Below are positions 11,901 to 19,732 of a stretch of 64,000 nucleotides of DNA, piece by piece. The notes beneath the pieces are model-generated. The model saw only the letters and a program-made list of their open reading frames with translations. It did not search any database and was not told the DNA's origin. The translations under genes and the position numbers were made by a program. Position 1 is the first letter of the stretch. Every line of letters begins with the position of its first letter. The DNA is taken from the NCBI GenBank assembly GCA_019636385.1, contig JAHBXT010000005.1, positions 124,001-188,000 of the forward strand, given 5' to 3'. The DNA is from Pirellulaceae bacterium. GTDB taxonomy: Bacteria > Planctomycetota > Planctomycetia > Pirellulales > Pirellulaceae.

Positions 11901-14900
11901 CATCGTCGTCGTAGGTCAGTACGACATCATTACCGCTGCCGCCACCGTAGTTGACATCCCACTTGGTGCCCGTGATCGACTTGGCCGCCGGACGGGCCGC
12001 CAAATTGACCTCAGTATTTGCGAATTCGCCCGTGACTGCATCCGCCAAATCGTTGTCGACAATTGTCAAATTGTCGCCATGTACCGGGACATAGTTTTCA
12101 ACCAAGCTCAAAGTGGCGCCAGTGATGTCCACCGTTCCGTTGACAATCAAATTGTCGTAACCGGATGGCAGCGATGGTGTATCCACTTCGATGAGCAGTG
12201 TATCGTTGCTGTCCAGGACCAAATCACCGTCGATGATAACCTGAGCGGGGCTGCTGCCCACGGATAACGTAATCGACTTGGCATCTGCACTTGCACCACC
12301 AGTGTAGGTACTGCCTGCTTGAACGTGTACCGTGTCTCCGGAAGTAGCTGCATCGATAGCTCGCTGAACACTTGGTGTGGTTGTTGCCGGTGACAAGAAA
12401 CTATTTGGCGTGACGTAAACATTACCGGCTTTCACGCGAGCGAATCCCAGGGTTGAATTGTCTATCGAATGATTGACCTTGTCTTCGATTGCATAGAGCT
12501 GCGCTGTACTAGCGGTGCCACTTAAGACTCCATCATAGGTGTTCCCACCGGTCGCATCAATAAAACCAACAGCGCCAGTAGCAAACGCAATATAGGCTCC
12601 CGACTGGCTGGTAAAAGTATTGCCAGTCAATATCATTGGAGAACTATTAGTTGTCGCGGTGGTAATAAATCCGTTAAGTGAGCCAGTGATCGCATTGTTG
12701 GTAACAATGAGGGCAGTGGCTGTAAACGTTCCACTACTAATTCGAATGCCACCACGGTTGAGCGCGGCGCTTGTATTGGCATTGGTGATTGTATTACCGT
12801 TGATCGTCAGAGTGCCAGTGTTTGCACCAGCCACTTGAATAGCTTGCTGACCGGTGTTTTCAATTTCATTCCCGCTAATCGTCGCTGAAGCCAAGCTAGA
12901 GGTGTTGATCCCTGCATTGACGGTGGTGTCGATCTTGTTGCTCTGAATATCAATATTGAGGCTAGCGCCCGCTGCGCCGTTCAACTGCAGCGCATTGCTG
13001 CCAGCGTTGGAAATCAAGTTGCCTGAAGCAGTGACATTGACAGTCACGCCAGCCAGCCCCAGATCGATCGCTAGCGCGTTCCCCGCACTGTCGATCGACC
13101 GATTATTCACGAAATCGATATTCCAAACTCCGGTCACTGCGTTAAAATTACCGCCCACGGAGGCTTTGAACTCAAAGCCTCGCACAACCGCATCGTAAGC
13201 AGATAGATTGGAAAATGTTAAGGCTGCTCCAGCTCCCGGAGAAACAATCGACTCGCCGACGCGAGTTCCGGTGACTGCATCTATCGCCTCATTCGCTCCT
13301 AGCAAACTCAGCGACTTATTCAGAGTAACATTTTCGTTATACGTTCCTGCTTTCACATGAACTTCGTCAGTTGCCACAGCAACATCGATGCCTCGCTGCA
13401 CACTACCACTGTCTATAGTCACGAAGACATTCCCCGCCTTGACTCTTACAAAACCAAGCGACAGATCGTCCGTGCCGTGTGTAATCTTGTCTTCGATATC
13501 AAAATTCTCAGCCAGAGTCGCGGTGGCTCCCGTCTGGCCATCAAAGCTGGCGCTGGTGCCGTTGATCTCCAGGTTGTCCAGAGCACTGCTAGCTAGGGTA
13601 ATGTAATTGCCAGACTGACCACTGAAGCTCAGGTCGCTCAGCGTATTGCCTGTTATCGCCACGGAGGCCCCCGAGAGGCTCAGGCCGGTAGTGCCGCCGG
13701 CGATGGAATTGCCAGACCCAATATTCAAGTTAGCCGTACCGCTGGCGGAAATGCCGGTCGTGTTATTCGACAAGCTACTGGCAGATAGATTCGTGGTGCC
13801 TGCAGTTGCCGAAATAGCTGTGGTCGTATTCGCAACGTTGTCCTGGACATTGACCACACCGCCACTGACCTGCACCCCGGTGGTAATTCCAGTGTTGTTG
13901 TAGGTGTTATCCGTCGTTCCACCGATGGTTACACCGGTGAAATTGCTGCCGACCAAATTATTAAACACGGCGATTGCGGTTCCGCTCGATCCTGATGCAC
14001 CTTCAAAGATGTTACCGTCTATCGTGGTGTTGATGGGAGTAAGCGTCGAGCCATTCAAGCTAGCGGTTTGTGAATCGACGCGAACATGGGTGAACGCCAA
14101 ACTATCGGCCGTCAAATTCGCCTTGGCATTAAATGTGTTGCCCGTAACCGACACATCTCGAGCACCACCAATATCAATGGCGGTCACGCTGTCGTTGAAC
14201 GTATTGCCCGAGATCACTATTGCCGAGCCCACCGCCGTATTGCGATTAACCAGTAGCGAGGTACGCGGTATGCTGGACGCCACCAGCAGCGATGGATTGA
14301 ATTCGTTGTTACTGACGGTTACTGGCGCTCCAGAGTTGGGATCACCAATCAATAGTCCACCACCACCGGTGATGTGAGCACCATTAAATTCATTATCATC
14401 GATCAGCGATGATGCGCCTGACGGGAACTGGAAGATCAGGTCGTTGGCGGCACCCGCAAAGATGTTGCCGGTGACGGTCGCATTGAGCTGAGCCAACCAG
14501 ACAGCACGCTGGAAGAAGCTGGTACCGCTCGAAATGTTGACGTTGTTGTCGGTAAGCGTGACAGATGGAATTCCACCGGATGGGCTATCGTACAGCACAA
14601 TGCCCGCACCGCGCACGGACAGACCGGGGGGGCTGCCCGACCAATTAGCTGGGGCATCTCCGATTGAGGAGATCGTGTTGTTATGCAGTACCAAGCCATC
14701 AAAATTTAGCGTCGTAGCTGGTGTGGCACCGATACCCACGGGGGCGATTGGTTGACCGGAGCCGTTGTTGCTCTGATTGACTTGGATATTCAAATCGCGG
14801 ATCGTCACGTTGGTGGCGTTGACGGTGGCGATAATCTGTTGAGCACCCGTCGTACGGACGATGTTTACCGCACCCGTTCCGTCAATTGTCGCTGACTTAT

Positions 14901-17900
14901 TGACTTCAAACACTTCGTCATAGGTGCCAGCGGTAACTTCAACCAAGCGAGCACCACCGGTCAAGCTACCATTGGCCAGCAAGTTGATGGCTTCTTGAAT
15001 CTTACCAGCTGAACCGACTTGTGGGCTGGCTGCATGAGTCAATAGATGTGACATGTCAGGCTGGAAGCCAGCTGAAATACTGGTGTCAGCACCGGAAGCC
15101 AGCGTGGGACTATAGTCGATGTTGGCCGATGCGCTGCCGCGAATGTGCTCCAGCCCTGGACCGGGCGCAGGAGGAGTCGCTGTGCCACCAAAAACCACCG
15201 GAATCTGGGCTGCGTAACCCGGCTCACCGGCCTCAACAGTGCTGACCGATGGCGTGACGGCTCCAAACCAGTTGGCGGAGAAATTCTTGAGATTCGTGCC
15301 TGGAGAGGGCAGCGAGCCTCCTGACTGACGATCCTCCACCTGCGCATACCAGTTACCACTGATGTCATTAAACCGGAACGAAGAATTCGATGCCTGCTGT
15401 GGTGGAGTGTTGGTTCCTCCGCTGCCATCGATAAACAGGACTCCCGTTGTCCAGTTGTTTGTGATGAAATTATTTTCGACTACAAGATTGTTAGTCTGGT
15501 TGCGCATCAGCATGCCGGTACGATTGTTGGTAATCGTGTTGTTGACGATCGTATGTCCCGATGAATTATTGATATCGATACCGGTTCGATTTCCGTCGAT
15601 CAATGTACGTTGGATGGTCATGCCCGTTATCGATGGACCGATGACAGCCACACCGGCAAAGTTGAGACCAACGTTGTTCCAATCGGTCGCGTTATTGCCT
15701 TCCCTTGTGATACGAACATCTTCGATCGTAACGTTATTAGCGTTAATTCGAACCGTTGCGCCATCGCCGCCAATCGCGCCGCTAATGGTCGTTGAACCGG
15801 AGCCAGCACCGGAGATGGTTAAGCCAACCTTGTTCACGTTAACATCTTCGACAAACGTCCCGTTGCCAACATTGATCTGAGCACCGGCTGCAGCTGCATT
15901 CACGCCGTTTTGGATCACGCCGCCATTGTTGACCGTCACCAGTGAAGCTGTTCCTGTGACCGTTCCGGTAATGGGAGCATTCAGTTCGACTTCAGCCACG
16001 TTGAACGTTACATTCTGTGACAAGCTGTTGTTAATGGTTACTTTGTCCGTGCCGCCACCGTTATTGAACACAATGGCGGTGATGCCGGTCAAATTGACAT
16101 TGGTGGTCTCAATCGTTGCACCGCTGAGAACCAAATCTGCACCGCTGGTTGAAACTGCGATATCATCATTGCCCGCAGTGAAGTTGAAGGTCAACGTGCC
16201 GCCCAGGCTGGTATAGGACAACGGATCGAGACCGGTGTAGTGGATCGTTCCCACACCTGGCACGGCTACGCTACCATCGTTGGCATTGGTGTAGTTGAAA
16301 ACAGCATTACCAGCAGGTGCTCCGGTAATGTTCAGCGTATCGTTATCGGCAACTCCACCGGCGATCAGCATACCGGCGACCGGCAGAACGGCACCGGCTT
16401 GCAACACAACGTTGAACGTATCACTACCTCCTCCGCCATCGAGCACCAATTGACTAGCCATGCCGGTAGAATAAGTCGCCACTGCCACAGCGTCTACCGA
16501 CACAGAAATCGTCGTCGGACTAACCGTCACATCGAACGTATTGTCCTGACCGGCTACCGGCAGCAGAATACCATCTGTGAAACGAACAATGTCGATCCCG
16601 GATAACGTATCCGTACCCTCTGGCCCAGTCACGGACGAGGCGGACGCGGTATAGGCTGCAGCGCTGCCGGTGTAAATCGCCGTGTCAGGTCCAGACCCGC
16701 CGGTAATTGTATCATCGCCACCGCCGCCGCGAATGAAGTTGGGCGCGGTGGGATGCCCGGTGATATTGTCACTGGCAGAGCCACCCAGAATGGTAACAAC
16801 CTGTCCAGACTCAACCGTATTTCCAACAAAACTCAGCGTCATGCTGGTAGTGGTATTCTGGCCATTGATGTCTGTATCAACATCATTGAAATGATTGCCC
16901 GTGAAAGTGAAGTTCGGGTTAGCGGCGAGTGAAATACCTGAACCTGCCAACGCGAAATTATTATTGACTATTGAACTCGACGCACCGTTCTCCAGGTTAA
17001 TGGCCGTGCGGGTACTGTTGAAGGTGTTGCCATCGATGGTGATGTTCCCCACATCGCTCCACACGCTACGATGCCAGGCGGCGGTATCGTATTTGCCGCT
17101 TGACAAGCCGGTAAAGAGATTGCTCTCTACGCTCACAGGCCCCGTCACCGCAGTGGTCACCATCAGCGCCCGCAGGCTCACGGCATTGGGGCCACCAGCC
17201 ACGTTGCTGTAGAAAATCGAGTTCTTTACTTGATGATTGCTACCGCCGCGCAAGCTGAGCTTTGAATTGACGCCATCGGGACTACCGGTGGGGGTCGATA
17301 ATGCGCGAAACTCTAAACCATCAAAGACCACTCCCGCGCTGGATGTCACATCCACCCAACCGGTAATGGAAGCCTCAGCGGATCGGCTGCCTGAACCGGC
17401 TACCCCGGCATTGGGACCGGTAATCGTTAGTGCTTTGTTGACCGTTAGATTCTCGTTGTAAGTTCCCGGCATCAATTGAATTGTCTCGCCGGGCTGGGCC
17501 GCATCGATGGCCGACTGGATTGACGAGAATACGTTCACCCCGTAGGTGCGGTACGTGCCCGGCACAGGACTAACGCCTTCTACGATATCACCACTGGTGA
17601 TTGATGTGGAATTGTCGCCATCGACTGTAATGCTAAGTGCAGCCAGACCGGGAACCACCACCTTGGGTCCGCCGCCGAAGTCGATGCGATCACCACCATT
17701 CAGAATCGAGGTCTGCAGATAGTCGACGTAGCCAATCGACTGCCGTTGAGATGATCCAAGCCCGAACTGAACGCTAGTGACTTTTGATCCAGCACCAAAG
17801 AGAATTGGACCCCAGGTGGCATCAGCATTCCAGTCATCCAGCGTCTTGGAAGTTAAACCGCCAGGCGGAGTGGAACCTGCGATCCCTGTCCAATTAGGGT

Positions 17901-18798
17901 TACCCGCTTGACCATACAAGAACCAATTTCCGCTGTCCTGATCTACGGATACTGTGGACCAGGCGTTATCTGAACTTGCCGGTACATGAACTAACACTAG
18001 GTCCCAGGCGGATTCACCAGATCGAGTAGCCGTAAACGAAGCTTGAGAGATTGCCCACGCTGCGCTTTGAACCCCAATACGAAATGCAACCGTACGAGAG
18101 GTGGGATCCGGCTGTCCATACCAACTGTAAGTAGCACCGAACTCGGGTTGGACTAAATCCGATGCTGGAGCGAAACCACTTGCTGTATCGACAACACTTG
18201 CGGTTGATTTACCACTGTTGCTCGACGTCCCATCTACTAGCAAGGCCCCTGGAAACGCCGAACCGGCCGGCGCATTGACAATTCGTACCTGCTGAAGAAT
18301 GGCTTGGTCATGGGCAGTCGATGGCGTCACACCAACATCACCAGCGTTTGTCAGCAAAGAACCAACTAGATCAGAGCCAGCGATATCCCTGGTATCATCC
18401 GACTTCCAACCATGAGCACCCAGGAGTGCTGCTACATCAGTGACTGCCAGCAGTTGCCGCTGCTCAAGCATCTCGCTCACGAGCAAGCCACGGTAGTAGC
18501 TTCGGCGGAAGCGAGGTTTATCGCGACGTGCGTTGCGCCCCCGACCGCAGCCGGCTGGCGACAATCCCAACAGAGTAAGCACAGCCGACCATAGCGATTT
18601 GGCGCGGGCAAATAACCAGCGGCCACCGGACATCGGAGTACGGAAGGCGCGCTGCCACCAAGCAAGCCGAGCCTGACGTCGCTGCCAAAATAGTATTTGG
18701 CTACGCTGAACGCGCTGGCGCAGTCGCTGCAGCTTGTCCTTAACTCGTGCCAAACGGGCCTGCGACTTCGCGTGATCTCGGTGGGATTGGCGGATCAT
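2803..18798 (-). CDS. Giant secreted multidomain protein: beta-helix, VCBS-like repeats, cadherin-like domains, dockerin
   Basis: A single 5331-residue reading frame, probably an extracellular adhesin or matrix protein. Order: a strongly basic N-terminal region; LEQRQLLA at 111-118, a variant of the planctomycete LEPR-XLL motif; a unique domain (about 230-385); several right-handed beta-helix segments starting near 415, 967, 1263, 1797 and 2140, each with a QxAIDAA...GTYxEN signature; an RTX-like Gly/Asp patch (GGGGDDTITGG, about 695); an Ig-like domain (about 2400-2490); two divergent VCBS-like repeats; thirteen 131-residue repeats (about 2756-4458); tandem Bap/cadherin-like domains with NDSDVDG, NDFDPN, NDTDQD and NDTDPDD; and a dockerin at 5276-5331 (GDVNRDGTV, GDLDGSNVI). 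GAGGTG lies 8 bases before ATG 18798, which fixes the start. The ligand is unknown. Confidence 0.93.
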   Translation of the reverse strand: MIRQSHRDHAKSQARLARVKDKLQRLRQRVQRSQILFWQRRQARLAWWQRAFRTPMSGGRWLFARAKSLWSAVLTLLGLSPAGCGRGRNARRDKPRFRRSYYRGLLVSEMLEQRQLLAVTDVAALLGAHGWKSDDTRDIAGSDLVGSLLTNAGDVGVTPSTAHDQAILQQVRIVNAPAGSAFPGALLVDGTSSNSGKSTASVVDTASGFAPASDLVQPEFGATYSWYGQPDPTSRTVAFRIGVQSAAWAISQASFTATRSGESAWDLVLVHVPASSDNAWSTVSVDQDSGNWFLYGQAGNPNWTGIAGSTPPGGLTSKTLDDWNADATWGPILFGAGSKVTSVQFGLGSSQRQSIGYVDYLQTSILNGGDRIDFGGGPKVVVPGLAALSITVDGDNSTSITSGDIVEGVSPVPGTYRTYGVNVFSSIQSAIDAAQPGETIQLMPGTYNENLTVNKALTITGPNAGVAGSGSRSAEASITGWVDVTSSAGVVFDGLEFRALSTPTGSPDGVNSKLSLRGGSNHQVKNSIFYSNVAGGPNAVSLRALMVTTAVTGPVSVESNLFTGLSSGKYDTAAWHRSVWSDVGNITIDGNTFNSTRTAINLENGASSSIVNNNFALAGSGISLAANPNFTFTGNHFNDVDTDINGQNTTTSMTLSFVGNTVESGQVVTILGGSASDNITGHPTAPNFIRGGGGDDTITGGSGPDTAIYTGSAAAYTASASSVTGPEGTDTLSGIDIVRFTDGILLPVAGQDNTFDVTVSPTTISVSVDAVAVATYSTGMASQLVLDGGGGSDTFNVVLQAGAVLPVAGMLIAGGVADNDTLNITGAPAGNAVFNYTNANDGSVAVPGVGTIHYTGLDPLSYTSLGGTLTFNFTAGNDDIAVSTSGADLVLSGATIETTNVNLTGITAIVFNNGGGTDKVTINNSLSQNVTFNVAEVELNAPITGTVTGTASLVTVNNGGVIQNGVNAAAAGAQINVGNGTFVEDVNVNKVGLTISGAGSGSTTISGAIGGDGATVRINANNVTIEDVRITREGNNATDWNNVGLNFAGVAVIGPSITGMTIQRTLIDGNRTGIDINNSSGHTIVNNTITNNRTGMLMRNQTNNLVVENNFITNNWTTGVLFIDGSGGTNTPPQQASNSSFRFNDISGNWYAQVEDRQSGGSLPSPGTNLKNFSANWFGAVTPSVSTVEAGEPGYAAQIPVVFGGTATPPAPGPGLEHIRGSASANIDYSPTLASGADTSISAGFQPDMSHLLTHAASPQVGSAGKIQEAINLLANGSLTGGARLVEVTAGTYDEVFEVNKSATIDGTGAVNIVRTTGAQQIIATVNATNVTIRDLNIQVNQSNNGSGQPIAPVGIGATPATTLNFDGLVLHNNTISSIGDAPANWSGSPPGLSVRGAGIVLYDSPSGGIPSVTLTDNNVNISSGTSFFQRAVWLAQLNATVTGNIFAGAANDLIFQFPSGASSLIDDNEFNGAHITGGGGLLIGDPNSGAPVTVSNNEFNPSLLVASSIPRTSLLVNRNTAVGSAIVISGNTFNDSVTAIDIGGARDVSVTGNTFNAKANLTADSLAFTHVRVDSQTASLNGSTLTPINTTIDGNIFEGASGSSGTAIAVFNNLVGSNFTGVTIGGTTDNTYNNTGITTGVQVSGGVVNVQDNVANTTTAISATAGTTNLSASSLSNNTTGISASGTANLNIGSGNSIAGGTTGLSLSGASVAITGNTLSDLSFSGQSGNYITLASSALDNLEINGTSASFDGQTGATATLAENFDIEDKITHGTDDLSLGFVRVKAGNVFVTIDSGSVQRGIDVAVATDEVHVKAGTYNENVTLNKSLSLLGANEAIDAVTGTRVGESIVSPGAGAALTFSNLSAYDAVVRGFEFKASVGGNFNAVTGVWNIDFVNNRSIDSAGNALAIDLGLAGVTVNVTASGNLISNAGSNALQLNGAAGASLNIDIQSNKIDTTVNAGINTSSLASATISGNEIENTGQQAIQVAGANTGTLTINGNTITNANTSAALNRGGIRISSGTFTATALIVTNNAITGSLNGFITTATTNSSPMILTGNTFTSQSGAYIAFATGAVGFIDATGGNTYDGVLSGTASTAQLYAIEDKVNHSIDNSTLGFARVKAGNVYVTPNSFLSPATTTPSVQRAIDAATSGDTVHVQAGSTYTGGASADAKSITLSVGSSPAQVIIDGDLVLDSNDTLLIEVDTPSLPSGYDNLIVNGTVDITGATLSLVENYVPVHGDNLTIVDNDLADAVTGEFANTEVNLAARPAAKSITGTKWDVNYGGGSGNDVVLTYDDDADVGSDLNLTVPAINNANQTAVPFTLIGLDNDAEATLSFTDGFTTVTLYNVISSGTVDLSAFPDGTNHITVTMSVVDNVGNTAAITPFSISKDIIVPLAPVVVSITTDTGLSSTDGKTSDNTLFFNGTAEAGSTVAVYSGMTLLGTTLTNGLGNWSFDYTGTVILDGSYGITATATDDANNTSPFSAMFLLTVETIAPEILTSTGPGAIVEPLSPTGSSVHNGTITYMDYQLVQPSVTLGVQTQTFSPAYAGPPIGILGSFGFSDSFNSLTGEGTVDWTFTVSNALIDFLAVGQVMTRTRVLTLTDGNNPLKTDTYTLTVTITGTNDAPVVSVISPTNLNEQTDLLPINASIPVAFTDVDLIDIGHTASITGVTPSGVTGGFTLNDPALIALVTPGVVTKASGSTSGSVTLDFTAPYTAFNYLATSEVLTLTYTLAINDGEALNNIGTRTFVVTITGSNDEPVISVDMGDSDAETLAETNSGLTVGGTLSVEDLDVTDEVDVTVLSVVESGDVSGIANATLLAMLTAGVNPVIDNASTTGAISWTFDSGLEAFDYLAVGQSLILTYTLEVEDSQGATDQIEVTITITGSNDEPVISVDMGDSDAETLAETNSGLTVGGTLSVEDLDVTDEVDVTVLSVVESGDVSGIANATLLAMLTAGVNPVIDNASTTGAISWTFDSGLEAFDYLAVGQSLILTYTLEVEDSQGATDQIEVTITITGSNDEPVISVDMGDSDAETLAETNSGLTVGGTLSVEDLDVTDEVDVTVLSVVESGDVSGIANATLLAMLTAGVNPVIDNASTTGAISWTFDSGLEAFDYLAVGQSLILTYTLEVEDSQGATDQIEVTITITGSNDEPVISVDMGDSDAETLAETNSGLTVGGTLSVEDLDVTDEVDVTVLSVVESGDVSGIANATLLAMLTAGVNPVIDNASTTGAISWTFDSGLEAFDYLAVGQSLILTYTLEVEDSQGATDQIEVTITITGSNDEPVISVDMGDSDAETLAETNSGLTVGGTLSVEDLDVTDEVDVTVLSVVESGDVSGIANATLLAMLTAGVNPVIDNASTTGAISWTFDSGLEAFDYLAVGQSLILTYTLEVEDSQGATDQIEVTITITGSNDEPVISVDMGDSDAETLAETNSGLTVGGTLSVEDLDVTDEVDVTVLSVVESGDVSGIANATLLAMLTAGVNPVIDNASTTGAISWTFDSGLEAFDYLAVGQSLILTYTLEVEDSQGATDQIEVTITITGSNDEPVISVDMGDSDAETLAETNSGLTVGGTLSVEDLDVTDEVDVTVLSVVESGDVSGIANATLLAMLTAGVNPVIDNASTTGAISWTFDSGLEAFDYLAVGQSLILTYTLEVEDSQGATDQIEVTITITGSNDEPVISVDMGDSDAETLAETNSGLTVGGTLSVEDLDVTDEVDVTVLSVVESGDVSGIANATLLAMLTAGVNPVIDNASTTGAISWTFDSGLEAFDYLAVGQSLILTYTLEVEDSQGATDQIEVTITITGSNDEPVISVDMGDSDAETLAETNSGLTVGGTLSVEDLDVTDEVDVTVLSVVESGDVSGIANATLLAMLTAGVNPVIDNASTTGAISWTFDSGLEAFDYLAVGQSLILTYTLEVEDSQGATDQIEVTITITGSNDEPVISVDMGDSDAETLAETNSGLTVGGTLSVEDLDVTDEVDVTVLSVVESGDVSGIANATLLAMLTAGVNPVIDNASTTGAISWTFDSGLEAFDYLAVGQSLILTYTLEVEDSQGATDQIEVTITITGSNDEPVISVDMGDSDAETLAETNSGLTVGGTLSVEDLDVTDEVDVTVLSVVESGDVSGIANATLLAMLTAGVNPVIDNASTTGAISWTFDSGLEAFDYLAVGQSLILTYTLEVEDSQGATDQIEVTITITGSNDEPVISVDMGDSDAETLAETNSGLTVGGTLSVEDLDVTDEVDVTVLSVVESGDVSGIANATLLAMLTAGVNPVIDNASTTGAISWTFDSGLEAFDYLAVGQSLILTYTLEVEDSQGATDQIEVTITITGSNDEPVISVDMGDSDAETLAETNSGLTVGGTLSVEDLDVTDEVDVTVLSVVESGDVSGIANATLLAMLTAGVNPVIDNASTTGAISWTFDSGLEAFDYLAVGQSLILTYTLQVSDGNGGFDTQTVVITINGSNDAPVAVDDVYSTAVNSLLNIPAVLGVLSNDSDVDGPSVSVTEVNGSPAAIGVPVPLTYGTLVMQANGSFLYLPNLNAYGLETFTYTISDGSLTDTGTVFLTIVAANHPPIAIGDLVSTTKNTASATFNVLANDFDPNLDTLTIVSVNGGALVGSLPLPSGATLDYNFFTELFVYTPASNFVGLDSFSYVITDGNGGYSGAMVLVNVLAPANTAPVFTSPIAFNVAENTTAVGTLTATDADLPAQILTYGISGGADAAKFSINPVTGALSFIAAPDFENPGSAASTNVYSVTVQVTDGVTITTQNLLITVTDANDNPVAVNDFASGVSTGVLAFGVLGNDTDQDVPAQTLTITHVNGTPVSNGSSLVLALGTLDVTSVTSLVSNFNFTPTAGGTQTFTYTISDGNGGTSMATVTLSIAVGNIAPTAVDDVYGVAPLFFEDTVLTGNVLANDTDPDDPVLTSVLLTTPANGSVVLLANGDFTYTPNANFAGVDSFTYRVLDGRGGIDVGTVTITVTNVNDAPSGSDNTINLTETPDVPSTGYAFTAADFGFTDPNDSPANVLDAVRITTLATSGQIRLSGVPVTVGQVISVADINLGNLEFFAATNVFGAAVSSFTFQVIDDGGTANGGVDEDPTPNTITLNVASTDTTAPRVSAIYVNSTLWTNTFRDFVDNPTPGVLPLDGQGVGYKVSKGATQTAILPWININQILVKFDSNVGASLGISDFVITGVPGTRADGATGSIPIVESISYDSLTNIATLTLNQSMDPSVLTLTVLSSGVHDISGNALDGEWVTNSSTLSGDGIAGGDLAFVMHVLPGDVNRDGTVATADSDAIPGTRFYTSGLYTIYGDLDGSNVINAVDRDAVTKRLTAKL
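5425..10533 (-). repeat. Tandem array of thirteen 393-bp units inside the giant gene
   Basis: Thirteen consecutive units, each exactly 393 bp (131 codons), encode VCBS/cadherin-like repeats that begin GSNDEPVIS and end TITITG. Interior copies look identical at the DNA level wherever I compared them. The lowest-coordinate unit, encoding the C-terminal repeat, differs: about 58 bp at its edge are diverged (TYTLQVSDGNGG in place of TYTLEVEDSQGA) and four single-base, synonymous changes lie in 5483-5560. Because the unit is a multiple of three and has no stops in other frames, long meaningless antisense frames also run through the array. Near-perfect identity points to recent expansion or homogenisation by recombination, and also makes the copy number the part of this sequence most prone to assembly error. 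Confidence 0.97.
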
Positions 18799-19096
18799 GT
18801 GTCATTCACCTCAAGTAAGTATTACAAAGCAAGATATATCTATGAAAAAACGCGGCATATTGAACTGGTAGACCAGGCCACTAACACCCAACCACACAGC
18901 AACACGCTTTCGCACCAACGGGCCTGAGGCTGCCGAAATCCCAAGGATAACGGGCTGCCCAACGCCACAGTGCTCACGCAGGTGACAAGCCAATAACCGC
19001 CGTCAAGACTTGCCCTTACGCCCAAACAGACCTACGCGAATTTGAGAATACTAAACCGGACTGTAACGCTGAACAGGAACAAAACAGGAATAACGG
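18799..19096. other. Intergenic region upstream of the giant gene
   Basis: About 300 bp between the start of the giant gene and the end of the XRE-type regulator gene, both on the minus strand. It should hold the promoter for the giant gene. The ribosome binding site (GAGGTG) is clear next to 18798 and an AT-rich stretch lies at 18823-18850, but I cannot name a promoter or operator with confidence. No credible small gene was seen. Confidence 0.5.
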
Positions 19097-19732
19097 TTAT
19101 AGCGCCTTCATGCGCAGCTGCTGCCTGGCTAAGGCTTGGCAGACGGGCTCAGTGTCATAACGCAGTTGAATTCCAACGATCTGACCGGAACGATAAGTGA
19201 AATGCACAATCACCCACATTTCGGCCAGTCTTTCGTTACCTAGTTGCCAGGTGTCCACAAAATGAGACACAACTTGGTTATCTGCCTCTAAAAAGGAGGG
19301 GCGAATCCTGCCGGCTCGACGGCTGCAAACCGCATAGAATTGGTCCAGGTATTGCTGCAGCCCCTTGGCGCCGCGCCAGGCACCGGCAAAGGGAATTCGA
19401 TCGCGAGAGCCAGCGACGATCAGTTGAAAGCCCTTGGCCAAGCAGTTAAAGTGCTGCAACAGACAGGTCCCATGGCGATCAAAGGCTCCAATGAACTGCC
19501 TAGCGAGCATCAGATTGTCGCCAATCAAATCATCGGCTGTGACAGCTACACCACGACCCGACAGCGACGCCGCCAGTAGCTCGATCGTCTCGAAACGTAG
19601 CGAGCCACCCGCCTCGGCCTTGCGCACCACACGGTCGGAGCAGTCGGCCAACTGCGCAAGTTGTTCCTGGGTCAACATGGCCTGAATGCGATATCGTCGC
19701 AGCCTGTCGCCCTGAATGCGAAATCCTGACAT
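19097..19732 (-). CDS. XRE-family helix-turn-helix protein with SnoaL/NTF2-like domain
   Basis: A 211-residue cytoplasmic protein. Residues 8-55 form an XRE-type helix-turn-helix: LRRYRIQAMLTQEQLAQLA, then a recognition helix around DRVVRKAEAGG, matching the Cro/C1 fold. The remainder (about 75-205) looks like a SnoaL/NTF2-like alpha+beta barrel, with features such as YLDQFYAVCSRR and EMWVIVHFTYRSGQIVGIQLRYDTEPV. In this combination the small-molecule-like pocket may sense a ligand and control DNA binding; no ligand can be named. AAAGGGG lies just before the ATG. It is on the same strand as the giant gene and 298 bp upstream of it, so it could regulate the surface cluster, but nothing in the sequence proves this. 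Confidence 0.75.
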   Translation of the reverse strand: MSGFRIQGDRLRRYRIQAMLTQEQLAQLADCSDRVVRKAEAGGSLRFETIELLAASLSGRGVAVTADDLIGDNLMLARQFIGAFDRHGTCLLQHFNCLAKGFQLIVAGSRDRIPFAGAWRGAKGLQQYLDQFYAVCSRRAGRIRPSFLEADNQVVSHFVDTWQLGNERLAEMWVIVHFTYRSGQIVGIQLRYDTEPVCQALARQQLRMKAL

